Source: Nyssa sinensis (lineage: Eukaryota > Streptophyta > Magnoliopsida > Cornales > Nyssaceae). Taken from it: DNA of 64,000 nucleotides. Position numbers and translations under genes: made by a program. The stretch is taken from NCBI GenBank assembly GCA_008638375.1, contig CM018051.1:37549177-37613176 (forward strand), in the 5' to 3' direction. Of the stretch, positions 1 to 10,966 are shown one piece after another (positions within the stretch are counted from its first letter, which is position 1; the number at the start of each line of letters is the position of its first letter). The notes under the pieces are model-generated. The model saw nothing but the letters and a program-made list of their open reading frames with translations, searched no databases and was not told the origin of the DNA.

Positions 1-933
1 TAAAGTCTTAATATAACTAGGAAAGTGGTGCTTTCAGCTGAAATTTTCAGCCACTAGATTTGGAATTTCCAAAAATAAATCGCGTGGACCCGCGCATTAG
101 AATTTCGTGCAGCTAAGGAACGTTAGTAATGCAAGTATAGCCACTTCAAGCTAGATTTAGACCTTAATGTAGCTAGAATCTCTCAAAACACAAACCTGAA
201 ATTTGTATAAATATTTCTTGGCTTTCCATAGCATCTTGAATCATCTCAATCGGAGCTCAGATGAGAGATTTATGCCCAGATTACAAAGCAAAATCAAAAC
301 TGTTAGAATCGCCCAATTAGCTTCGTTTTGCACTTAGCGCCTCCATTTGCATCCTAAATCCAAATATAAGAATAATGAGTACATTTAGGCACCAAATAAG
401 GATAAAAAAAGTAAACATTAAGGGAGAAAAAATATGACATTTTGCATTCTCATCAACGGTAATGTAATCCCGACTTAGTGTGAAATAAAATTAATACGAC
501 GACTAGATGTGGAAGTAGTCATAATATGGATGACAGTGGGAAATAATTGAGTAAGTGAAAAGATGACTCAGAGTGAGTAGTGAAAGTATAATAGACCCAT
601 AACCATAGGTCTCAAAACTAAAGAAATAAGCACTGAAACGCTAATACTAGAATTTGGAGGATTAAGTTTAAAGTCTCGAAGAAGTTGAAAGTCAAACCTA
701 TGACTTTCAAGATCTCTATTGAATTAGAGCAAAGAGGTGTACAAAAAAAATGGCGAATCATGTGTGAAAAATCTTCTTGTTTGAAGATATGATCTTTTAA
801 ATGCCAGCGATAAGTCCAAGAGACAGATTAAAAGGGAAACCATGATAATGAAATTGGCATGAAAAGATATTAGAGCTTCCTAAATATGAAAATTCGAGTT
901 TTGAGGACAAAACTTATTTTAAGGGGGGTAAGA
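1..933 (+). mobile_element. 3' internal end of a plus-strand gypsy-type LTR retrotransposon (truncated by window edge)
   Basis: The stretch ends in a polypurine tract that abuts an LTR start at 934, so it is the tail of an element whose body lies before the window. No open reading frame of useful length is visible. The sequence just before the polypurine tract (a 'gaggacaaaact' stretch near 902-914) resembles the spacer that usually follows pol in plant gypsy elements. The element is decayed; clade not determined. Confidence 0.6.
921..933 (+). other. Polypurine tract (PPT) of the LTR-A element
   Basis: AAGGGGGGTAAGA lies directly before the TGTAACACTCC LTR start at 934. This is the expected position and composition of the plus-strand DNA primer of a gypsy element. 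Confidence 0.7.
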
Positions 934-1586
934 TGTAACACTCCGACCCAATTAAGCAAAGTAATTAATGATAATGAAAATTTTCATAAGTTAATTTTCC
1001 TATTAACCATGGGCAATGCTAGATATAACTAGTGACTAGAAAATATGGAAGCAAAGGTATAAATGATGAAAACAATTAATCCTAAATTAGAGACGACCGA
1101 TTTGAGAATGAAATTTAATGCCAAGTGTCATGACTTGATAAGAAGTTACAACTAGTGATTGATTGGGGATTAACACACAAGTAAATGAGGAAAATGAGTA
1201 CTCGAAGTGCAATTGGGAGAAATTAGCGTGATACGCGAACAAAACAAAATTATTCGAGAATTTTTTGATAAATATAATAGATTTTTGGTATAATTAAGAC
1301 ACGATAAAATATATCAAAACAAGACTTACAATATATAAGTGAAGCGTGCAAAAATCAAAAGTCTTATGGGAATTTCAAGAGACTTTTATGATAATTAAAA
1401 AATAATTTTGGAAATTCAAGAAATACAACAAGAATTCCAAACAAGGTATAAGAAAAGAAAAAGAAAGAAAAGAAGGCCAAAAGTGTTGGCCCAAAGCCTT
1501 AAACTCAAGATAAAAAACAGGGAGAATCTTATGACCAAAAAGAATAGCCAACTTAGCTGGAACACTTTTGTGCTATATATCCCACA

Positions 1587-1765
1587 ATATATATATATAT
1601 ATATATATATGCTACATAAAATTTCTAGTTTGCATGCTCAAGAGCTGAGGTGTCAACACCTCATTGGACCCTCACATAGGCCAATCATAATTCATGCAGA
1701 AATTAATATATATATATATATATGTATGTGTGTGTCTGTGTGTGTTGTATATATATATATATCAT
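1587..1765. repeat. TA/TG microsatellites in LTR-A
   Basis: A (TA)n run lies at about 1587-1610, with further TA and TG runs at about 1707-1765. Simple repeats inside the LTR; no coding potential. Confidence 0.9.
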
Positions 1766-2558
1766 GTGTGTGCTATGCGTGTGTAAAAAAAAAAAAAGAA
1801 AAACAGACCATAATGGTTGGCTAGAGAGAGAGAAAAGAATTTAGAAAGAGACAGAGAGAGTGGAAGAAGGAAGAAGAAGAAGAAGGCTATGTAGCCCTCC
1901 CTATTGCATGCAAGGTCTGGAGTATGAAGAGGGAGGGCCACTGAAGTTGTTGAAGCTCAAATGAGCCACGCAAGCCTAGAGACAAGGGGAGAATGAGGAG
2001 ATGGCTATTTGAGGTGAGTTTCTCCCACTAAAACGTTTCTTACAAGAAGGCTGTTTTAGTAGTTTAGATTTATCTGTGTGTATTTAGAATTGGAAAAGAA
2101 TGAAAATGGGGAAGAAAGGGAACAAATTAAGTGAAGAAAACCCTAAGAACTTTAGGACCCGAAATATAAAAAAGTAGATTTTTAAACTAACTTGATTAAA
2201 ACTTCAAACAAATGGCATGGATCGAAAAAGTATTAAAAGCATTCTGCAACTTGAATCAATTAAAATGGTTAAGAAACCATGGTTATATAAGGGGTTATAG
2301 TTTAGAGAGAGAGAGAAATTGAATGGATGTATTAAGACTTGTTTTGTTGTGTTTTAGGAATGGGAAAATGTTCCCCACAAATCCAGGAACCCATAGGAGA
2401 AAATTGGGAGTGAAACAATCATTAAAAATCCTCGAAATAGAAAAGGAAAAGGCTCGCTAGAAAAGCAGGTCTTACCGGAGACCCACTGAACTTCACTATT
2501 TCGACAGCAATGGTGTAGTGAAATTGATTTTTGATGGTAGATATAGAATCCTCATGCA

Positions 2559-2563
2559 AATTA
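2559..2563. repeat. Target-site duplication AATTA (left copy)
   Basis: AATTA immediately precedes the TGTCACG terminus at 2564 and is repeated exactly at 14080-14084 after the other terminus. A perfect 5-bp duplication is the signature of gypsy integrase. Confidence 0.93.
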
Positions 2564-4341
2564 TGTCACGCCCCGAATTCCAGCGAACTCGAGGCGCGAG
2601 TAACAAGACAAAAAAAATAAATTAATAAGGAAATAAAAGATAATTAAGGACAATCGCATACATTCCATATTACTGTTCTGATACATTACATAAGGTCTGG
2701 TCCATACGTTCACAACATACAAAATAAGAAATAGTCTCGGGCTTATGCCCTTATACAATTTTAAGTATGCCCCTCGGGCCAAACATAATCTATAGTCAAA
2801 TCATCTCTACATCCCGCACAGCTGGAGCGTCATCTGAAATGTTTGTCCACAAATGGGTCAGCTCAACTGCTGATACAATATAATGCTAAAGCAAGAAACA
2901 AAATTAAGGGCGTGGCATGTGCATGTGTACAATTATTTCTATATGGCATTCATTATCATCATGGCAGTATATGAACAGTATGCAATATATATATATGAAC
3001 TAGTATGCGTGACACACCCATGCAACTCTATGCCCACCCATGTCTTGCTTCACGGATCTTCCCCGATGGCATGCAAGTACCATGTATGTCTCGCTTCACG
3101 GTCCGGAATCCGTTAGGCCTACGAGTACTTAATGGCCGATTTTGGGTTTTTCACCACAGGATCTACACCCTCATAATGCACAGCACCACGTGCTCAACTC
3201 ACGCCATGCACAAGGAATCACACTATGCCAATATGCTCTGATTCATTCATGCCACAATGTAATCTCAATGATGCATCTCATTCATACATGAAGCATGTTT
3301 TCAATCACATATCTCATAGTCTTAATAGTTCTCAAAGAATATAATTCACACACAATATACTAACACATGTGATATACACACAATCATTATTCACATTATC
3401 ACCCAACTTACAGCAAGATAGCATAAACACATAAGCATGTGAACAATCAAGCAAACACGTGAACAATCAAGTCTGCAGAACAAGTATTCCTAATCTCAAT
3501 TCTATTTCTTAGTTAGCACAATATATCGTACCTGAGAATCGACCTCAACCGGGAAAAATGTACTCGTAGTATAACAGGATCACTGTGAGAATACCGAAGG
3601 TCAGATCACTTTCTCCTTGCCTTTTCGTGTCCTTAAAATCATAACAAGTGACTCAGTACATTTGTTTCCTAAATGATGCTATTCCACAAATTTTATGTCT
3701 TTATTTTATAAGTTTCTATTCTGCTAAATTAAATTCTACTATTGAGTCTGGGACGTCGAAGAAAATAAGTTTAGGTTCTCGTAGAACTCAATTCGGACAT
3801 CTGGGTTCAAAAGGGCAAAATAGTCATTTTGCACTTTTCACGGGTCCTTACATCTCATGACCTCTTTTCACAAATCGGACTCTACGGTTGAGTCCGGAAT
3901 GCTCGAGATAATAAAGTTTCACTATTTGTTTACTTAATTCGAAGTTCGTTTGACTGTGTTTCAATTCAGGGGCATTTTGGTAATTTTAAAGGTTACTACG
4001 GGTCTTTTATTTTTTGGAACCCCATCTCATAAAACAGACCTCACCATTGGCCTCAGAATGGTCGAGATAGTCAAAATACACTAATAACTTGTCCCATTTG
4101 GACTCCGGGTTATTTTAGAATATTTAAATAATTAAATTAATTTATTTAACTAATTAATCAATTAATTTAATTAATATTTTATTCTGGTTGGTCAAATTAT
4201 AATAATTAACAGTTGGGGGGTCAGTCTATAAATTCTAAAAGTCTTGGGTCAAAGTTAATTCCCAAAAAGTCTAAGGGTTAATTTGTAAATTCCAATTCTC
4301 CTATTCTCAATTCGGTTACCCAAACAAGGATTAGTCCAGAA

Positions 4342-4360
4342 CAGGGATAGGATATCCCTG
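4342..4360. promoter_or_regulatory. Conserved palindrome GGGATA/TATCCC in LTR
   Basis: CAGGGATAGGATATCCCTG is an inverted repeat with 8-base arms and a 3-base centre. The same site is at 12772-12790, 22552-22570, 30643-30661, 54298-54316, 57943-57961 and, in a shorter form, 60721-60735. Its function is unknown. Confidence 0.5.
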
Positions 4361-4443
4361 TTCCCATTTCAATTTCCATTTCAATTTCTTACACCCGTAG
4401 CCAAATAGCCCCTTTCCATCTTTTAATTTAAAACATCAGGGCG

Positions 4444-4452
4444 ACACGTGGC
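4444..4452. promoter_or_regulatory. G-box/ABRE-like site ACACGTGGC in LTR
   Basis: ACACGTGGC contains the CACGTG G-box core and the ABRE ACGTGGC motif bound by plant bZIP factors. Equivalents lie at 12862-12870, 22459-22467, 30550-30558 and 58045-58053. In the solo LTR at 54400-54408 the core is changed to ACACATGGC. A role in LTR transcription is inferred only. Confidence 0.45.
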
Positions 4453-4469
4453 AGGGGCGGATCGCCCAG

Positions 4470-4515
4470 GCCCGACCCGAACCCGAACCGGACCCGGACC
4501 CGACCCGAACAGTCC
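4470..4515 (-). other. G-rich tract (putative G-quadruplex) on the element's sense strand
   Basis: Repeated CCCGA/CCCGG on the plus strand gives closely spaced GGG runs on the minus (sense) strand of this LTR. Equivalent tracts lie at about 12886-12928 in the other LTR and at 22405-22446 and 30496-30537 in the plus-strand element. Confidence 0.5.
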
Positions 4516-5670
4516 CCCTTCTTCCCCGTTTTTTCGGCGACGCACCAGTAGGGTTCCGGCGCCTTCTCCGGCGCCGGCGACATTTTTCCGGCGGACTTTT
4601 CATGTTTTTAAAATGTGGTTCTCTTCGGTTTTTCACGTAGATTCCATATCCAAGGTTGGTTTTGGGTCTAAGCCACTAAATTTTCACGAAATAGGGTTCA
4701 AAGATTCCGGTCAACCCTCCGGCCGACCCTACTCTTTCATTTTCGTGACTTTTTGGTCACGGTTCACCTCCATTTTTATCCTAATGGGTTTCTGCACCTC
4801 CTAGGGTTCGTTCCCTACCATTTAAACCAAGTTCTACACATAAAATGTCAAGACCCACCTCCCATAACCGAAACCTGCAACTCACTGTTTCTATCTCATT
4901 TCTTAATCATTTTAAGCGATTTATTTTGCAAAATAATCCATATTTCATACACTATAAGAAGCAAGAATCGAATCTATGTAACATGCTAAGAAACAAAAAA
5001 AAATCAGAATGGACCACTCACGGTTTTTGCTGGGTTTCTCTCTCTAGCCGTGCACCTCCTTCACCCTCTGGTTCCAAGCTTGATTCAAGCTCCAAGACTC
5101 ATTCTTTCCAGAACTCTCTCTCTCTCTCTCTCTGTTTCTCTTTTCTTTCCTTTCTCCCAACCGAGACCAAGATATAACCCTCACACATCAACTCCCTCAC
5201 GTCTCCCACTGCCAGCCCCTTTTCTTGACCTTCTCCCCTCCGTTCAGCCTTCCTCTTTTCTCTACAAGGCAGCTTTGCATTAAATGCAAAGATGCCTTAT
5301 ATATATATACCCATACATATATCACTCATTAATGCAAAGCTGCCTTATATATATATACCCATACATATATCACTCATTACACATACTCTAGACACACACA
5401 CTTACACGACCTGTCACAAACACACACACACAGTGCACACACACACTGTTATATATATACATATGCACATACACATACATGTAATATCCCACACATATAC
5501 ACACCATATATATACATAACACCCATGCATCCATAATAACATACACATTACATTCATTTCACATTTTTAATAATAACAATAATATTAATAATAACAATAA
5601 TAAATAATAATAATAATAACAAAATTTATATATATATATATATATAAAAAAAAATTTTGAGGTTATTACA

Positions 5671-5683
5671 TCCTTCCCTCCTT
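5671..5683 (-). other. Polypurine tract of minus-strand element
   Basis: The minus strand reads AAGGAGGGAAGGA directly before the TGTAATAACC start of the 3' LTR. It differs at one base from the polypurine tract of the plus-strand relative (29479-29491). Confidence 0.88.
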
Positions 5684-5719
5684 AAAGAAATTTCATCCCG
5701 AAATTTAAAATAAAATACA

Positions 5720-5888
5720 TCAAGGATCAAACAACTCGGGATACCTAGTACAGGACCTCGGCCTCATGCTCCCAAGTAGCCTCCTCAGCCCTATGATGGT
5801 TCCGACGAACCTTGACCAAAGGGATGGTCCTGCCTCGCAAAACCTGGTCCCTCGAGTCCAATATCTCTACGGGTCTCTGGTCATAAGA
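5720..5888 (-). pseudogene. Chromodomain end of gag-pol (broken)
   Basis: The minus strand encodes the same C-terminal chromodomain as the plus-strand element (PVEIL, then KVRW- and ATWE-type motifs) and ends in TGA at 5720-5722. A one-base insertion near 5888 separates it from the integrase frame, and another small insertion near 5735 shifts the last codons. In chromoviruses this domain is fused to integrase and is thought to steer insertion to marked chromatin. It cannot be made as part of the polyprotein here. Confidence 0.7.
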
Positions 5889-7260
5889 AGCTGTCGCCCT
5901 CTAGCTGAAGATCTACCCAATCTAATACATGGGAGGGGTCAGGCTGGTACTTCCTCAACATCGACACATGAAAGACATCATGAACTCCAGATAGCTGCGG
6001 TGGTAATACCAGCTTATAAGCCACCTCACCAACCCTCCCAAGAATCTCAAAGGGGCCTATAAATCGTGGCGATAGCTTCCCACCGCGCCCAAATCTCCTC
6101 AAACCTCGTCTGGGAGATACCTTGAGGAACACGTGGTCCCCCACCTCGAATGACAAGGGCTGCCGTCGCCTATCTGCATAACTCCTCTAGGCGACTCTGG
6201 GCTGTAAACAAGCGCTGCCTGATCACCTGTATCAATGTCCATGGTCTCATGGACTATATCAGGCCCCAAGGCAGCCGTCTCTCCCACCTCAGTCCAACAC
6301 ACCGGGGAACGGCACGGCCTACCATACAATGCCTCAAATGGTGCCATCGTAATACTGGACTAATAGCTGTTGTTGTAGGCAAACTCGACTAAGGCAAGGT
6401 GATCCTCCCAGCTACCCCTGAAATCCATGACAAAAGCCCTAAGCATGTCCTCAAGGATCTGAACTGTACGTTCTGACTGGCCATCGGTCTGAGGGTGAAA
6501 GGCAATACTAAACTGGAGCTAAGTCCTTAAGGCTGTCTAGAGACTCTGCCAAAACCGGGCAGTGAAACGTGGGTCCCTGTCTGAAACAATGGATACTGGA
6601 ACCCCATGTAGTCGTACAATCTCTCGAATGTACAATCTACTATGGGCATCTGATGAATCAGTCACTCTAATCGGCAAAAAGTGAACAGACTTCATCAGCC
6701 TGTCCACGATAACCCAAACTGCATCATGGCCTCGCGGTGACTTCGGAAGACCCATCACGAAATCCATAGTAACGTGCTCCCACTTCCACTCGGCCACTAG
6801 CAATGGCTGCAACAACCCTCCAGGTCTCTGGTGCTCAGCCTTCACCTACTGGCACGTGAGGCATCTCGACACAAACTGCGCCACATCTCTCTTCATCCCC
6901 GTCCACCAATACTGACGGCGTAGATCATGATACATCTTAATGCCCCCTGGGTGCACTGCCAGACCTGAGTGATGGAAATCTCTAAGGACGTCAGCCCTGA
7001 GAGACTCTGGGACAAAAACTCTACCCAAATACCTCAAGCTAAGGTCAGAATGCACTGTCCATCCCGCAAATCCCTCAGGACTAGCAATCCGTACTCTGAT
7101 CTGATCTGCCTCAGCATCCACTAGCTGTGCCTCCATGACTCTAGTCAAAAGGGTGGGCTGTACACACAAGCTAAACAGAGTGGCATGTCCCTCAAACTCA
7201 GCAAGGTCTAAATCAAACTCGCCAATATCCCCCATCATCTCCCACTCCTTGATGGCAATA
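5888..7260 (-). pseudogene. Integrase region of gag-pol (broken)
   Basis: The minus strand covers the HHCC zinc-binding region ending in CLTCQ (6846-7060), the catalytic core with MDFVMGLP and SDRDPRF (6537-6845), the [10 protein letters not shown] segment (6240-6347) and the C-terminal [10 protein letters not shown] segment (5888-6156). In-frame stops at 6846-6848, 6537-6539, 6519-6521 and 6360-6362 each fall on a codon that is CAG in the plus-strand relative. Frameshifts are visible near 6235, 6190 and 7260. The enzyme would have joined cDNA ends to host DNA; this copy cannot. Confidence 0.85.
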
Positions 7261-7569
7261 CTTGGCAATAGTACCCCTCGACCTCCTGTTGAGTGCATCA
7301 GCCACCACATTGGCCCTCCTTGGGTGGTACTGAAGGTCAAAATCATAATCCTCCATGTACTCCATCCACCTCCTCTGCCTAAGTTTCAGGTCCTTCTGTA
7401 TAAAGATATACCTGAGGCTCTTGTGGTCAGAGAAAACCTCGAACCTCTCCCCATACAAGTAGTGTCGCCAACTCTTCAGTGCGAAGATGACGGCAGCTAA
7501 CTCCAAATCATGTGTGGGGTAGTTCCGCTCATGGTTCTTCAACTGGCGAGAACCATAGGCTACCACTCA
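7213..7569 (-). pseudogene. RNase H region of gag-pol (broken)
   Basis: The minus strand reads [20 protein letters not shown], then a LELAAV motif, SDHKSL and VADALNR, the usual motifs of Ty3/gypsy RNase H. A TGA at 7567-7569 (CGG in the relative, so compatible with loss of a CpG) separates it from the RT part. A frameshift near 7260 follows it. The domain would degrade the RNA strand of the RNA/DNA hybrid. Confidence 0.82.
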
Positions 7570-8445
7570 ACCATCCTGCATCAGCACACAACCTAATCCC
7601 TCTCGGGAAGCATCATAGTACACAGCATAGCCCACTTCCCTCTCAAGTATGACCAAAACAGGCGCTGAAGTCAGTCTCCTCTTCAACTCCTGAAAAGACT
7701 GCTCACAGTCATCTGTCCATAAAAATCTGATGCCCTTGCGCGTCAGACGAGTCATCGGCGTGGCAAGATGGGAGAAACCCTCCACAAATCGTCGGTAGTA
7801 TCCGGCTAACCCCAGAAAACTCCGAATCTCAAATACACTGCTCGGTCTCTCCCAGCTCATGACAGCCTCAATCTTGGAGGGATCTACAGGTACCCCTCCA
7901 CAAGATACGACATGGCCTAAGAACTGTACCTCTCGAAGCCAGAACTCGCATTTCAAGAACTTGGTAAACAGGCGATGCTCTCTCAAAATTTGTAGTACAG
8001 TCCTCAAATGATAGGCATGTACATCCTCAGCAGGCGAATATACTAATATATTATCCACAAATACCACCACAAACTGGTCTAGGTAAGGGCTAAAAATACG
8101 GTGCATCAAGTCCATGAATGCCGCTAGGGCATTCGTCACACCAAAGGGCAAAACCACAAACTCATAACGACCATAGCGAGTGCAGAAAGCTGTCTTCGCT
8201 ATGTCCTCCTCCCTGACCCTCAATTGGTGATAACTCGATCTAAGATCAATCTTCGAGAAACATCTCGAACCTCTCAACTAATCAAATAAATTGTCAATCC
8301 TCGGCAACGGTTACTTATTCTTAATAGTCATCTGGTTCAGCCTCCTGTAGTCCACACATAACCGCAGTGTCCCGTCCTTCTTCTTCGCAAACAGTGCCAA
8401 GGCACCCCACAGAGAAGTGCTAGGATGGATAAACCCCTTCCGCTA
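7570..8445 (-). pseudogene. Reverse transcriptase region of gag-pol (broken; FVDN at active site)
   Basis: The minus strand encodes the palm and fingers: [24 protein letters not shown], the catalytic FVDx box and [16 protein letters not shown]. The catalytic box reads FVDN where FVDD is expected: the second Asp codon is AAT at 8050-8052 (GAT in the relative). Stops at 8278-8280 and 8443-8445 sit on codons that are CAG in the plus-strand element. It is therefore disabled both by stops and at the metal-binding site. Confidence 0.88.
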
Positions 8446-9180
8446 TAGGTCATTCAACTGTTCCCTCAGCTCCCTCAACTCAACTGGAGCCATGCAGTAA
8501 GGTGGTATGGAAATGGGTGTAGCATCGGGAATAAGCTCTATGGTGAACTCAACCTCTCGTCTAGGGGGTAGACAAGTCAAGTCACTCGGGAAAACGTAGG
8601 GGAACTCATCCGCCACTAGGGGTAACACAATCTCTGCGGTCTCATAATCACCCGCAATCAAACTAGCTAGCATATAGCTGTGGCCTCCCCAGCTCCTAGA
8701 ATCACGTAACGGTGGAACCAAGAAATCCCCCCGATCCCCTGTGAAGTAAAAATAGTCCCCCTCAGGAGTGCACACGATCACTCTCCCCCTGTAGCAATCT
8801 ATGCTCGCCCTGTAGGTGAATAACCAATCCATCCCCAGAATCACATCAAACCCAGTCATGTCAAGTACAATAAAGTCAAAGTGAAGGACACTGATCAGCT
8901 ATCTCTATAGAGCAATCTCTACAGATCCTCGTCAGTAATACACTACCCCCAACTGGCGTACTAACACGCAAGGGGGTGTCCAACCAATCTATATCCAAAC
9001 CCAATGACATAGCAAGCGCAGTGGAAATAAATGAATGTGATGCACCTGAATCTATCAACACACTGGCCCATGAACTGGATATAAGGAATGTACCTCTGAC
9101 TCCTGATGGCCCGGCAGTAGAGGTCTCCGGGGTGGCTACCGCATAGACTCGGCCCTGAGTGGTCTGGCCCTGCTTGGCCT
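8446..9180 (-). pseudogene. Aspartic protease region of gag-pol (broken)
   Basis: On the minus strand [17 protein letters not shown] gives the retropepsin-like DSG active site (about 9030-9080). It is followed by [10 protein letters not shown] (8810-8860) and the linker into RT. A one-base insertion near 8885 shifts the frame between these parts, and another frameshift lies near 9180 upstream. The protease would have processed the polyprotein. Confidence 0.82.
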
Positions 9181-10600
9181 CCCCCTCTCTGTGCCTGCTG
9201 GCCTCCTCTCTTAGGTGCTGGGGCTCTGACACTCTGTGCAGAAGATGCAGGCTGGTGATAGGGTGCTGGGAGTCCCGAGATTGACTGTGGCTGGGGCAGA
9301 GGCACCTGTGTATACTGGTAATAATGGGGCCTCGGTGTGCTCTGTGCAGTCTGCCCCTGAGGGCAGTTGGCCCTAAAATGGCCAGGCTGCTGACAGGTGT
9401 AACAAATCGATGGGGCTCTCTGACTCGGTGCCGGTAGAGGTAGTGGCAATGACCCCTAACTGGACCCGACACCCTGTACAAAGCTAGGTCCCCTCAAGGG
9501 ACAATCGGCCTTCCTATGGCCAGGCTGTCCGCATGTATAACATGAGATGGGTCGCTGTGATCCTCCTCCCCTAGAAGTGGATGGCAAGGTAGGTCGGGGA
9601 GCTACTGAATGGAGGGGTCCTGTTAATGGCTGTGTGGAAAAAGCACTGGCTCGGTACCTCTTCTGCTGTTTATAGGTCGGGGCAGGTGTAGAAGTCTGTA
9701 CTGTGGGTGCTCTGCCCTGAGCTCTGGTCTCTCTGATCCCCCTAAGATCGGCTAGCTCCCTCTCCACCTTGGAGGCCCTGATCACTGCCTCCTCATATGT
9801 CTCTATAATATGACCAGCCAATCTGTCCCTAATAGAGGTCTTCAACCCCTTCAGAAAATGGTACACCCTCAAGTCCTCCTGTCCAATAATATGTGGGGCG
9901 AACCTCCCCAAAGCAGTAAATCGTGACTCATACTGGGCCATTGTCATATCCCTCTGAAGAAGCGCCTCGAACTCCTCCCTAAACCCTACTCTGGCAGATA
10001 CTGGAAAGTAGTGGTCATTGAACATGGCCACAAACGCCTCACATCCCTCACCAAACTGGTGTAGTCTGTCAGCAGCCACCTCCCACCACTGACTGGCCAG
10101 GTCTGTAAACTAAAATGTAGCGCGTCTGATCCTTAAGTGGGGCTTAGTAATCCCCTGTGAGTCTAAAATCTGAGTGATCTACCTCAACCACTCCTCTGCA
10201 ACAAGTGGGTCTGGCGATCCCGCAAAGGTGGGTGGTCTCATCCTCTAGAACACCTTCATCGCGAAGGTATCCCTGGTCTCATCGCCTGTGGTCCTGTGCC
10301 TCCATCATGGTACGGAGACACTCCTGTACAAGGGCTGCCATATCTTTGGTGCTGACTGTCAGCTCTACCTCCTCCACTGGACCAAGGCACTGAGGCAGGT
10401 GCAGGAGCAAGAGCAGGTGCAGGAGCAACTGCCTCCTCAGCTGCACTATGGCCTGGAGAATCAACTGGAGCTAGAACCTCCTCCATAGGATCACGAGCTG
10501 GGGCAGCAGCTCTGGGTCTGCCACGTCGTGGCTGGGCAGTAGTCTTAGACCTACCCCGTCTGGGTGGCCCGGCTCTCTTAGGAGCTCGTCTAGGTGGCAT
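9180..10600 (-). pseudogene. Gag region (capsid plus two zinc knuckles), broken
   Basis: The start is set at the ATG at 10598-10600, where MPPRRAP matches the gag start of the plus-strand relative. After a basic N-terminus come the capsid (FVAMFNDHYFP, DMTMAQYESRFTALGRFAPH) and two CCHC zinc knuckles (CYTCGQPGHRKADC and CYTCQQPGHFRANC). Stops lie at 10245-10247, 10179-10181, 10110-10112 and 9456-9458, all where the relative has CAG. Frameshifts lie near 10370 and 10270. The Ala/Glu-rich heptad-like repeat of the plus-strand gag is missing here. Confidence 0.87.
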
Positions 10601-10951
10601 ATCTACAAGTCCAAGAGAAAAATTCAATATCACTTTTTCACATCCAGATATAAGCATTTAAGTGTGATCTCAATCATGTTCTCATCAATAACCTGTACTT
10701 TAACGGGTAGTACATATAGCAAGTCATGACACATACACTTAACAAGTTTTCACACATTATACATGTCATGCCTCTCAACATAGCATCAATTAACACGTAA
10801 TCACATCAAGTCATGCATCAGGACATATGATCACATAGCACATAAGTTTCTACTGCATGCTACTAACAGTTCACACTAAGTCATCACTTCTTACTCTAGG
10901 GTCTCATGGTGTTTTAACAACACCCCACGGTCTCTAGGTATTCAAACCTAA

Positions 10952-10963
10952 GCTCTGATACCA
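10952..10963 (-). other. Primer binding site, tRNA-iMet type
   Basis: The minus strand reads TGGTATCAGAGC, starting three bases inside the 5' LTR end (10967). It is complementary to the 3' end of plant initiator-Met tRNA, the usual primer of plant gypsy elements. Confidence 0.9.
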
Positions 10964-10966
10964 CGT

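Larger units (their letters stand above)
934..2563 (+). repeat. LTR-A, 5' part (interrupted at 2563)
   Basis: Begins TGTAACACTCCGACCC directly after a polypurine tract. It is interrupted by the minus-strand Tekay-like element and resumes at 14085, so the joined LTR is about 4.4 kb. Its first ~70 bases resemble the minus-strand start of LTR-B (read backwards from 33301), including a shared AAGTAATTAATG stretch. It contains AT-rich microsatellites near 1587-1610 and 1707-1765. Short ORFs here (for example 1408-1824) run through those repeats and look non-coding. Confidence 0.65.
2564..5670 (-). repeat. 3' LTR of minus-strand Tekay-like element
   Basis: Matches 10967-14079 across its whole length with scattered substitutions and small indels. 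On the plus strand it starts TGTCACGCCC and ends GGTTATTACA. It contains a reiterated ~150-bp module (3700-4150), a CAGGGATA/TATCCCTG palindrome (4342-4360), an ACACGTGGC site (4444-4452), a C-rich (GGGTC complement) tract (about 4470-4515), a CT run (5097-5114) and TA/CA/AAT simple repeats near its end. Confidence 0.93.

Noticed and set aside
1408..1824. 138-residue ORF at the start of the window
   Set aside because: It runs through Lys-rich low-complexity and TA/TG microsatellites inside LTR-A; no domain resemblance.
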